A stretch of DNA of 64,000 nt from Irpex lacteus (lineage: Eukaryota; Basidiomycota; Agaricomycetes; Polyporales; Irpicaceae), in NCBI GenBank assembly GCA_001986395.2, contig MQVO02000004.1, positions 1,426,001 to 1,490,000 on the forward strand. Direction: 5' to 3'. The notes under the pieces were generated by a model. The model was not told the origin of the DNA, ran no database searches, and worked only from the letters and a program-made list of their open reading frames with translations. A program made the position numbers and the translations under genes. Positions 44,583 to 55,421 of the stretch are shown piece by piece (the first letter of the stretch is position 1; every line of letters starts with the position of its first letter).

Positions 44583-47500
44583 ATGGCGACGTTCCAGCAG
44601 CCCCCACAGCCCATTGCTCCGGGAACCCAGGGGAGGCCCGTTACCGTCAAGACTAACTCATTTGTCGTTACCAGTTTGCCCAAGAAGACGTTCTATCACT
44701 ACGACGGTAAGCGATGATCTCTCTTCGTCGGCTATCTCCGTCATTCATGAATTATTCTAGTCGGTAAGAATGCACACCATACTTGTAGCACTCAAATAGA
44801 GTTCATCCAAAGTAAACAGTCATCGTGAAGTTGGTTCATAAGGGTGTAGCTAAGAATGATCCACCAACGAGAAAACAAGTCAAGCTTCAGCAGCGCTACA
44901 TGGAGATCATCAACAAGATGCATGATGAAAACCCACGAGAGTTCCAACCTCGTCCTAGCTACGACGGAGTGAAGAATATGTTCTCGAGTGTGAAACACCA
45001 GAACAAAACGGTATGTGTACATTGCAGTGCCCTTTCTCTATAATTCGCATTCGACAATGTTGTTCACAGTTTCACGTGACCATGCCCGGCGGCAAGTATG
45101 AAGTGTCCATCAAATTAGTCAACGAGCTTGGGCCCCAGTACGTGACGCAGAGACGTGTTCGATATGAGACTAATGTCCATGACAAACTACAAGCCTGTTT
45201 CAGGAACTAATCCGACCTGGCAGTCATATGATAGAGACAGTGACCCAGAGAAGCAAACCTATTGCTGATGCATCCACTGATATCGCCCCTCTCAATAAAA
45301 ACGTCGCCGCAGTGATGCTTCTACAAGTAGTGGTGACTCAAGCTCCTCACATGTAGGCATCAAAAGACTTCATCCTTAAACATATCTAATTTGACCGGAC
45401 TACAGTCACCATAAATTCTCTCTTCATTCGAGGTCATTCTATATTGAGTCTCGTGCAAAGCCTCTTTCCGGGGGCCTAGAAGCTCTCCCAGGCTTCTTCC
45501 AGTGGGTCCTGAATACTCATATCTATGAGCTTACCTAATTGCGAACAGGAGCGTACGCCCAGTTTTGGGGAAGTATTTGATCAACGTCGACACAACTACC
45601 GCTGCTTTGTACGTAGTACCTCTATCCTATCACCGCAGCAACTCATACTACATTGCTAGCTACAAGGCAGGATCATTGCTGAGACTAGCTGCAGAACATT
45701 TAGGTGTTATGGACTACCGAAACCTGGCAAACGCATTAGGTAGCCGTGCTAAGCAATCTTCATTGCGCACGTTCCTCAGAGGCCTAAAGGTAATTGTTGT
45801 ACCCGGGGAGACGAACATAAACATGCGGCCGAATCCAGACTTGCATAGGGTGGTTGATATCAAAGATCTTCATTATAATGTAGGGTCAATCACCTTTAGT
45901 GGCCCTAACGGCGAAGAAACGATCAAGGTAAATTATTTCGTCGTGTTTTGGACAGATAGAACTGATGACATGGTACGCGTAGGATTATTGGGAACGCGTC
46001 CACCAAAGTAGATTAACGTGTCCTGATGCGTTTGGCATCAGCAGCGGCAGAGACGCTATCTTTCCAGCGGAAAAGTGTTATGTCGTAGCTGGGCAACGCT
46101 TCTCGCGTAAACTGTCTCCAAATGACATGAGACAGTTCCTAGGTCTGGCAGTGTCACAACCCCAGGCGAGAATCGACTCGATCGAGAAAGCCATACAAGG
46201 AGAAGTGCGTTGATCGTCCGATGGAGTCAATGAAATTTAGTCTCTGACAATTCATCCTCTAGCATCTCGACTATCGCAACTCCAGTTGGATTCACGATGC
46301 CGACATACGTATCGACTCTCGTGCTCTCCAAATCCAGGGGCGTGAAATAAGTCCTCCGCAAATTGGGTACGGTGGGAAAAGAGATCTGGTTCGCTGATAC
46401 GCTTTTTCTTCCACTGCTTAACTCTCACTTCGAAGTGGCCGTATGTTTTAGAACGTGGCCAGGGGGCAATGGAATGTGATGAGGCAGAAGTTCTTCGTTC
46501 CAAGAGAAATCAAAGCTATGGCTGTGCTTGATTTCGACTCGCAATCACAAAACATACCTAGACACGTTGATGCCTTTATCACAAAGTTGCTTGATAACTT
46601 GGAGGCTCTTGGTGCGTGCCGTATTGACTCCTTCGTCACGCTAATGTAGTTTAATTTTACGACCTGAGGCAGGCATAAGTAGGTGTTTCACGTTTCTGAT
46701 AGTACGCGATAGGTCTGAAGGTCATCACAGAGGTCCTCCGCGATCAATGTTTATATCGGACTGGCAACCAGCAGAACCCTCGGGCAGTAAGTACTGATAA
46801 TCCATCCGTTGGACCCGAAGCACTCATCTTTGAATGTTCATATCAGTCGTTGGAGATGACGGCCCGTGAGGCTTCCAGTCATTTACCTCCCAACACACGG
46901 CCAGACATGATAGTTGTCATACTGCCCGCGGAGGCTGGTCCAATACGGCATTCAATCAAGTATTGGGGGGATGTACATTATGGCCTTGCTACGCAGTGTG
47001 TGGTACGCCATTTATTGTTGGACCGATACAACGATGTGATTCACAGTCTGAACCAACGCAGAGAAACGGCAAGTACAATAGAGGCGGCATGTCGGCCCTG
47101 GATCAATATTGCAACAATGTTGCATTGAAGTACGGTTTTTCAGGACGAAGGCTCTCTATACTCTTTCTCACTTATTTATATAGGATCAACACCAAACTTG
47201 GCGGCACAAATTCGATCTTCCGGTTTCCCGCTGTAGAGAATTGTCTGACACATTCCATGGTTGTAGGTCAGTTTATTATCCCACCTCTACCCCGACCTGC
47301 ATCCAATATTGACGCATCACCTAGGGTGTGACATCAGTCATCCTGCACCTGGTGTCAGAAACAGACCATCTATCGCAAGTCTAGTCGCCTCGATAGACTC
47401 GGTATGTACTAGATACACTGCTCACGTGAGATGCCAAGAGCCACGTCAGGAGGTAATTGAGGATTTGAAAGGGATGTTGGGGGTAAGGTCTCTCCGCGAC

Positions 47501-48607
47501 ATTTGGACTTAACTCTGAATGCGTTTCATAGGACGCGATCACCGATTTCAGGGGGCGTTTCAACGGTAACGTTCCTAAGAGGATTATCATTTTCCGCGAT
47601 GGTGTATCCGAAGGCGAATATCAACGCGTGCTGGACAACGAGATCAACAAGCAAGTGGAAGGTATGCGTATGCAGGAAATCTTTCGTTGACATTGCTAAC
47701 GAACGCGCAGCCGCCCTCTGGGCTCTAAACCCAAGACCTCCCTACAAGCCACAGATCGTTTTTATTGTGGTCGGTAAAAGGTAGAATCCCCTCTCTTGAG
47801 TACCAGGAGGACTTTTGATGGACACTCATACCGCATTGGCAGACACCATGTCCGATTTTTCCCTGTGGACCGGTGAGTAACTTCCTTTGTATTCTTCTCG
47901 AGAACGCTAAGGTTAATTGCACTGTCCAGGTCTTCGGGCGACAGCAAGGGCAATTGTAATCCTGGCCTCGTTGTGGACACTGAAATTGTGCACTCTCAGT
48001 ATCAGAGCTTCTACCTCTTGTCGCACGCCGGAATTCTTGGCAGTATGTGGAATCGACCTAAGCAACGGATGTTTGTATTGAAAACATGGCTTACGCCTTT
48101 AGCATCACGCCCAAGTCATTATGTGGTTCTGCGCAACGACCCGAAATGGAATGCAGACGAGTATGTGGTTATTTGCTCTTACCGAACGCCTAGCTCAATA
48201 ACTTCTGATTGAAGGCTGCAAGCAATCTCTTACGCATTGTGTCACGTCTACGCTCCCGCTACCCGGTCTGTGTCGATCCCCGCCCCCGTTTACTGTGAGT
48301 TCTTCATTATTAGACTGGGTACACCATAGTACGTACTGAGACGTCCCTGTGTATGTTTGCTGGTAATCCAGATGCCGATGTAAGTTATGCTTTTGCATTG
48401 CTTCGCCATCCTGTCTCAAACCTCCGTTCACAGAAATTATGCACGCACGCTGTGGATCAGTTCGAGCCTGAAGGTGATGAGGCACATTACGACGATTCAC
48501 TCTCAGGTGTCGGCTCGCACGACAATGAGATGTTCAATCTCGAAGCCTGGAAGGCGCGACTCAAGCCCGCAAATGAGGCAGTGAGGCAAAGAATGTATTA
48601 TGTATGA
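44583..48607 (+). CDS. Argonaute (small-RNA-guided slicer), full length
   Basis: Effector of RNA silencing. About 24 exons, all joined in frame except one uncertain junction near 45925-46011. N domain: GRPVTVKTNSFVVTSLPKKT then YHYDVVIVKLVHKG. Linker 1: SGGLEALPGFFQSVRPVLGK, YLINVDTTTAAFYKAGSLLR. PAZ: RLTCPDAFGISSGRDAIFPA, EKCYVVAGQRFSRKLSPNDM. MID: GQWNVMRQKFFVPREIKAM, DMIVVILPAEAGPIRHSIKY. PIWI: KLGGTNSIFRF, VVGCDISHPAPG (Asp 1), EPRQEVIEDL (Glu finger), IIIFRDGVSEGEYQRVLDN (Asp 2), FIVVGKRHHVRFFPVD, TSRPSHYVVLRND and PAPVYYADKLC (last Asp). The catalytic tetrad D-E-D-D is therefore complete, so slicing activity is expected. Two exons are tiny: 44761-44763 (TCG) and 48372-48379 (ATGCCGAT), the latter coding the final catalytic Asp. 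The C-terminus ends RQRMYYV. Confidence 0.93.
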
Positions 48608-48867
48608 AGCATCCTGAGGGATAATCGATGTGTATCTGAGTATAAACGATGTAAGAAGGTCTCCATACGTAGCTATAGCAATTTCTCACATCATTGGACT
48701 GGAAATGGTTGCGAAAGGTATACATGTATACTTTCGATTGTAGCGTGATGCTCTGCTCCGCCGTGGGATACACTCAGGTCGATCGCACAGTCCTGAACAT
48801 ATAACTACGTACATAACGTTGTGGATAACTTGACGAATGCCGCTTCCAGGTGGCAAAAAGTTGCATT

Positions 48868-48937
48868 GCATTAAGGGGGAATCGAACCCCCGGCGGGTCG
48901 ATGGCAACGACCCAGGTTACCACTACCCCATTAATGC
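48868..48937 (-). tRNA. tRNA-Gly (anticodon GCC)
   Basis: The minus strand reads GCATTAATGGGGTAGTGGTA and folds as a standard cloverleaf. The 7-bp acceptor stem is GCATTAA/TTAATGC. The D arm contains GTAGTGGTAACC. The anticodon loop TTGCCAT gives anticodon GCC between stems GGGTCG/CGACCC. The T arm GGGGGTTCGATTCCCCC carries the B-box TTCGATTCC. No intron and no encoded CCA. The flank 3' on the minus strand is AT-rich with short T runs. Confidence 0.95.
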
Positions 48938-49156
48938 GTGAAGTACAAACCATTTCAATTATATATAAATGGACACAGCTCGCAATCCGCACAACTTGAA
49001 GCTCGAACCAAACTTTCAAGTTAGAATGAGCAGTGAGTACAGTCAATGTCCATATACAGCAAATATCGAAGTCCGTTAATTGGTAATGATCAAGCACTGC
49101 ACGAAGTTACATTCAACACAGCAGTTGAACGGTTTGAGGTGTTGCATGCATCAAAA

Positions 49157-50779
49157 TTACCATGCCAGTGGCGAACCAAAGGCAAAGACAGTTGCGCATA
49201 TAGCGGAGAGAATAGCTAGCGTCGGGTCGGAAGAAAGCCCTATTGCAGCGCTATGAGATCCAGGGACAGGAAGGAAGTGTTGCGAGTCTGACGCTTGTTG
49301 TGCCGCAGATTGCTGTAGATTGACAGATAGCAAATTGAATGAGAAAATATGCAACGGAGGGATCAACGAGGTCTGACCTTGAATGTTACAATTCCAATAA
49401 TGATAGCAGCAGCAAAGAAAATGGCAGCTTGAAGAAGCCAAATGACGCCCCATACTTTCGACCATTGTTGGTTAGCGCAAAGCGAATAAGAAATGGTGGA
49501 AAACGTAACTGACCTTGAGATGGACAGCACCCACAGATTTCGGCAAACGAACTGGCGTCAGAGCCATTGACCTTGCGCGCTATTGTATCGTCTGTAATAT
49601 GGGATGCATGAGATCAGCGGATAATGTAGCGATTTTGGTAGGTTCATACCTACAACGTCCCAGAGGACGTACATACAGGACATAACGCCCATAAACAATA
49701 TCTGGAAGCAGATGTACTGAGTATCTTGACCGACAGTCGCTGATGACCTGATTCTTACGAAGTATCTTAACGCCACCCCTCCACCGACGAACCAGAAGAG
49801 GACGATTAATCCCGCCATGAGAAAGATAAGGATCCATGTTCTGTACAGGGTTCAGCATTCGTTCTGAAGACGCACGGCTCGGCCACTTACAGTACTTCTC
49901 GTCTTGCCCACCATAGGAAGAAAAGGAAGAACACCGCAAGAACCAAGCAAGCAACTTTGCTGGCGTTTGTATCGAAGCCACAAACGATAAGGGCTGCACC
50001 GATGAAACTGGACCCCAGGTAACCCGCTGGCAGCGTTAGCCAAGGAATGCCTCCAGACATATGGGTCGCGCCTCCCTCATCGGCTAGATTGTACATTGAA
50101 TTGAGAGCGTTTGCAGAGTAAACGCTTGAGACTCACGGTCGATTTCAATAGAATGGATGGTGGCGCAAGTGAGGACTTTATGTGGGGCGGAACACCTCAT
50201 GAGCTTCCCAGTCGTCTAACTTTGCGGTTCGGACTCACCGCCCATTAAAGCATGGCTCATCTAGAAACAAGAGAATCATGTTAGATGTGGACTTGGGACA
50301 GATCCCGAAAGCGTAAATCACCTCATGAAATCCCACTGTTAGTAGTCTTTAATTCGATAATTCCTTCGTCAATTCTGCGCGTTCGTTTATGGTTCTCTGA
50401 CAAACTCACTTGAAAGGGTATACTGTGGCGGAGATAGAAACAAAGTTCCACCATTACGCGTAGGTAGCGTTAGCAAAACATCCCAAACTCGGAGGCAGTT
50501 GTGCTCACATATCAGTGTCAGGTACGGGATATGCCTGAGACGAGGATCATCAGCCACACTATTCAAACGTATCGATGCGACGCATAGCTAGTGTGCAACT
50601 CACCATAGAATAGCGATGGCCGCTATGTAACACGCCGCAACGATCAATGTCGTTCTCTGTGTTTCATTGGGCGTGATTCTGTCTCGTGCATCACGCGCGA
50701 AGAGGTAGACAGTGTGGTTCGAGAACGAGCTCGCCGCGCCTGCAGCATATTCGGCGGTCGAGATATCATAAACAGGCAT
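49157..50779 (-). CDS. M50B-like membrane zinc metalloprotease
   Basis: Polytopic membrane protein of the fungal/plant Peptidase_M50B-like family. Start MPVYDISTAEYAAGAASSFS. The first helix is LIVAACYIAAIAILWHIPYL. The zinc motif HExxH is VGFHEMSHALMGG, split by an intron exactly between HE and MSH. Next come a typical EGGATHMSGGIPWLTLPAGY, then LGSSFIGAALIVCGFDTNAS, SKVACLVLAVFFLFFLWWAR, LIFLMAGLIVLFWFVGGG and further helices ending with AAIIIGIVTFK. The last exon gives a Ser/Gln-rich segment followed by a hydrophobic tail (LAILSAICATVFAFGSPLAW). About eight short introns. Substrates of this family are largely unknown; intramembrane cleavage is inferred. Confidence 0.82.
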
Positions 50780-51268
50780 ACGTGGGTCGTAGGGGAGTCG
50801 TCAGATTGTGCTAGATGAAACAAGATAGATGGTGGTAGTACAAAAGAAAGATGCAAGGCAGCTGCACTCGGACGTTTAATAGAGAACTCGACCAACTGAG
50901 CAGTCTCTGCCTTGGCAGCCAGCGCCTCACTGCTGCCCAGCCTTCGTCATATGTCGGACACGGGTGTACAGGTGCGCAGGCATGTTCGCTCGCACGCCCT
51001 TCGCAGTAGCACGCACGGTCGGCGACGCAGTCATCGGGCAGTGCGCGCAACAAAGATTTCGAGGTAGAAAAGCCAGTCATGAAATTCGTGATACTAGGGT
51101 AGGATACAAGCGAATACAGAAGCGTACAATTAGACCGAGAACGATTGCAGAGAACACAACAGCATGAGCGATCCGAGACGTAAATAGACAGGAGACGAGG
51201 ATAATGATAATGCAAAGATGAAGAGGAGACGAGAAGAAAAGAAAGGAGTGCAGTCGCACTGAAGACTT
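50780..51268. other. Intergenic region between the M50B-like and EF-3 genes
   Basis: Both neighbours are on the minus strand. It should hold the M50B-like promoter and the EF-3 3' UTR. No gene seen. Confidence 0.45.
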
Positions 51269-54200
51269 TTACAACTCCTCGTCGGTGAACACCTCCTCAC
51301 CACGCTTCCTCCTGGCGATACGGTCCTTCTTAGCCTTGCGCAACTCAGCCGCGGTCAGCTTCTTCTTCTTGTTGACCTCGATCTTGTTACCCATAGCATC
51401 GTACTGATCCTCCTCCTCACCAGCCTTCTTGTCGATACGGGGGCCGGAGCCCTGACCCTCAACCCAGTTGTGGCCGGAAGCCTCCAGACGACCGTCACGC
51501 ATGGCCCAGACTTCCTGGCAGAGCGACTCGGAGAAGTCACGGTTGTGCGTGATGACGAGCACACCACCCTCGAACTCCTTCAAAGCCTTGATGAGGGCTG
51601 CCAGCGACTCACGATCGAGATAGTCTAGAAGAAAACAGATCACTCAGCATACTGATCAACGAAGATGTACAGACTGAAACTTACTGGTAGGCTCATCCAA
51701 GCACATGATGTGGGGGCGACGCCAGGTAGCAGCACCAAGGACGACCTTCACCTTCTGACCACCGGAGAGACCACGCATGGTGTTGTGCGAGACGAACTCG
51801 GCGTCGAGACCAAAGTCAGCGAAGTGCTTCTCGATCTCGCGACGGACGAGGGGGCGCATGAGACCGAGACGCTGAGCTTCACGGGTATCGACCTCCAAGA
51901 CCTTCTTCTCGAAGCCACGCTTGATGAGCTCATCACGAGGGAGCCAGATGTTCTCGGTAGACGACATGTTCTTGAAAGAGACCTCGTACTCGTACGACTG
52001 CTTCAGCTTCTTACGGCCCGAGATCTCGTCGATAATGCGCTTCTGACCCTCGTGAACGTAGACGGAGCCCTCCTTCATCTTCTGCTGCTCCTCCTCGGTG
52101 ATCTGGCGAGACTCCTTCATCATCTCCTCGAGATCCTCACCAGTCTGGTAACGCCACAACATGTACTCGAGAGGAGTCTTGTCGAGGTGGGAGTCGATGT
52201 GGTGGAAGGCGTGCTGAGCGACGTAGCCGATGACAAGGTTAGGATGCTTCCAGACCTCACCACCGCAGTTGGGCTCGGTATCACCGATGAGGAGCTTGAC
52301 GAGGGTAGACTTTCCGGATCCATTGGGACCGAGAATGGCAACACGGGAAGAGAGAGAGACTTGGAGAGTGATGTCGTACAGCTGTTGAACAGTCTGCGTG
52401 GGGTACTTGAAACCGACCTTGCGCATCTTGATGAGCGACTTCTCCTTGGTCTTGACACCGTCAAGCAGGGTAGGCTCGGGGATCTTGAAGATGTAATCTT
52501 CGGCAGCCTCGAGGGTGTAGTACGAGCGGGCCTCAGGCACCTGCTTCATGAACGCCTCCAAGTTGCCCTTGTAGCGACGAAGCTTGAAGCGGTTAAGGTG
52601 GATGACATCGGTGATAGTGTTGTTCAAGAAGCCGGAGTCGTGCGAGACGATGATGGAAGTGCAGGTGGTGAGGGAAGTGAGGTAGTTCTCGAGCCAAGCG
52701 ACGTTGACGACGTCCAAGTGGTTCGTAGGCTCATCAAGCAAGAGGATGTCAGCCTTGAACAACATGGCGCGCGCAAGCGCGAGCTTCATCTTCCAACCAC
52801 CTGACAAGCTACCAATGGCCTGCTTCTGCCTCTCATCATCGAAGCCGACCGAGCCGAGGGTCTCCTTGATCTCCTCAGGGTTGGCCTGGATACGCTTGTC
52901 GGCGAGAATGAACTCGAGCACGGAAGTGTCGGCCTCGCTGCCGTCAATGTCGTGCTCCACGTAGAAGGTACGGACTTCATCGGGGGATGGGAAGCCCTCA
53001 ACCTGTCCTTGAGTGATAGCGCGCATGAGGGTGGACTTTCCAGTACCGTTCCTACCGCAAAGACCGTAGCGGTGTCCACGCTTAAGACGAAGGGTGGCGG
53101 TGTTGAGCAAGATCTTAGCACCGTACGCCAGAGAGAACTGGCAGTTGCAAAGATCCTCGCCCTCCTCCTCGTCGTCAGCGACAGCATGGTCTTCCTCGCC
53201 AATGGTGGCGGACTTGACAGCCCACTCGTTGACGATGGTAAGGGGATCAGGGTTAGCGGTGATGTACTTGAGGTAAGGAATGAGTGTCTGCCACTGAGCG
53301 GTATCGAACTCCTTGGCGTTGACAAGGTTAACGGCGAGGTTGGAAGCGTAGATGGTCTCGATGTTGGCAACCGAGGGAAGCGGGTTGGCGCCAGCGTTCT
53401 TGTAGATGGCAATGAGAGAGTGAGCAAGCTGCTTCTCGTCCGCGAGCTTGAGAGGAGGCAGGTCACTGCCGTCACCGTGAGGAACCTCTCCGACCTGGCG
53501 AAGAGTGGCGATGGCGCGGCCGACGACACTGCGAGCTTCAGGATCACCGATGGTTGTCTCGACCTTGATGAGGCCGGGGAGCAACTTAGGGATGAAGGGG
53601 CGGACAGTGACGGGAGAGTCGACGAGCTTGGCCATGTTGTCGACGATGCTGGGTGCAAGGTCAGCGACGTTTCGTACAATAGTAGGTATAACGACTTACA
53701 CAGCAACCTTACGCTTGGTGGCAGTCAGCTTCTCCGTCAAGCCACGAGCGAGAAGAGGAACCATGAGCGAGAGGGTAGGCGAGTCTACCTCGGAAACGAA
53801 TGTGGTAGCCGAGAGGAGTCCGATGGTGGGAACAACCTTCTCGACAGGATTAATAAGAGAGTCGATAAGAGCCGGAATGAAGCGTTCGATATCCTTGTTC
53901 GAGATCAATGCAGTGGCCTTTTCGAGTGTAGCGCGAGCCGCCTTCTTCACATCAGCCTTGGTGTCCCAAATGGCGTCGGAGAGGATAGGGACAATCTCAG
54001 GCGTAAGACGTGCGATTTGCTTGGGAGCGGTGGTGATGAGCTGATCAAGGACGGTCAAAGAACCAGTCTTGATCTGCCACTTCCCAGCGGTCTTAATTTC
54101 GTGAAGAAGGGCAGGGAGCACAAGACCGGCAGCCCACTTGTTCTGGTTGAGAACGTACTGCGTGACAGCGTCGACAGCCGCAGTCCTGACAGCGGGCGTC

Positions 54201-54568
54201 TTGTCGGCGAAAGCCTCGAGCAGAGCAGCATAGATGCCGTCGTTGATGAAAAGAGGCTCAAGAGCCTTGATGGCAGGCGTCTTGACGATGGTGGAGATGG
54301 CGTTTGCTGCACCCTCACGAGCCGCAGGCGACTTCTTGTCGTTGAGCGCCTTGGCAACGGCATCCGAGAAATTGAGAGACTGGAGAGCCTTGGGGCCTTC
54401 CTTTTCAGCGAGAGCCGCGAGCTGAGCGGCTGCGGCCTCGCGAGTGGCCTTGTCAGAGACAAAAAGACCGGTGATGTCAAATTGACCCTCGGCGGGGGCA
54501 ACGGCAGCCTTGAGAGAGGCGGGGGAGGGCGTAGCAGTAGCGGAGGCGGTAACGGCGGGCATCTGCAT
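51269..54568 (-). CDS. TEF3: Translation elongation factor 3 (ABC-F ATPase)
   Basis: Fungal ribosome-bound ATPase that helps release deacylated tRNA from the E site. Three exons; introns lie at about 53698-53650 and 51681-51627. Start [11 protein letters not shown], with a second ATG two codons on. The N-terminal HEAT repeats include [20 protein letters not shown]. Then a helical bundle, ABC1 with Walker [18 protein letters not shown], signature [15 protein letters not shown] and Walker [16 protein letters not shown]2 has [14 protein letters not shown], the chromodomain insertion ([19 protein letters not shown]), [13 protein letters not shown] and CLDEPTNYLDRE, the last across intron 2. The C-terminus is Lys-rich ([20 protein letters not shown]), ending EEVFTDEEL. 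About 1,060 residues, normal. Strong codon bias fits very high expression and creates long shadow frames on the other strand. Confidence 0.97.
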
Positions 54569-55421
54569 AATTCGGTTGGGCCATTAGACCTCGAAGGGTA
54601 GATAGACAGTTAATTCGAACTCACTCTGATGTATGGTATACTCGTTTATAGAACTACTTGTTTGTGGTATGCGTAGGACGCGAAAAGGCCGTGCAAGACG
54701 AACAAGGAATCAGAACACTCTATTCTATATCGGCCGAGGCCTGTTGGGAGATCAAGTTAGCATACGAGCTCAACGAGCGCAACGGCGACAAGGGCATGGG
54801 CACTAACCTTCTAGGGGTACAGAAAAAGAAAAGGAAAGAGTGGGGAGGTGAGGTGCCAGGACGATCTCATCGCCTTTAAATACGACGCGCAGCTCCAGGG
54901 TCGGACTCTGAAAAATTGAGAGATCCGCACGTGGCCATGAAGTCTATATCTCAGCGTCTATCAGCTCGGACTGTGCCGCGCCAATTCTGAGCCTGTGTCT
55001 AGCAAAGCGCCAGACTGCTCCTCGAGCCATCCAGCCAACAAGATGACGCCGGTGTGCAGAACAGCCTCGCAACGGGAGATGCGGGGAAATGGGCGCGTTA
55101 CCCCACACGTCTGCTGCAAGGCACAGCTCTCCCAAGACACGCAGATGCCATGCCACGGGGCCACCAGAGCCCCTTCTCGCCGACAAGCAACCAACAGAAA
55201 CCGACGGAGCAATACTTACGAGCCTATCCACAGACGGAATACCCGAGGGAATGCGAACAGCTGACCATCTGCCATCGGAATCGGACATATCATTCATCCT
55301 TGCCGATGAATCCGCTACTACAACAGCTGCGATACGGATACGGATATGGACTAGACAAAGTCAGGTTCCAAGCATCTTCTCATCCTAGCTTCATAAGCGT
55401 ATAGGTCGGCCCAGGTTAACA
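54569..55421. promoter_or_regulatory. Upstream region of EF-3 and 3' flank of V-ATPase subunit a
   Basis: 853 bp between two minus-strand genes. The EF-3 side should contain a strong promoter and 5' leader. A short open frame here (54944-55297, minus) lacks any domain and is not annotated. Confidence 0.45.

Noticed and set aside
48600..49160. Second short gene downstream of the Argonaute
   Set aside because: Only tRNA-Gly and short random frames are present.
52952..54601. A 549-codon open frame on the plus strand, antisense to EF-3, with another of 379 codons at 51665-52804
   Set aside because: They are exact shadows of the EF-3 exons; strong codon bias in a highly expressed gene removes stops from the other strand. 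They show no domain, and Leu/Asp/Arg-rich low complexity is typical of such shadows.
54944..55297. Minus-strand frame of 117 codons between EF-3 and V-ATPase
   Set aside because: GC-rich leader or promoter sequence with no recognisable protein features.
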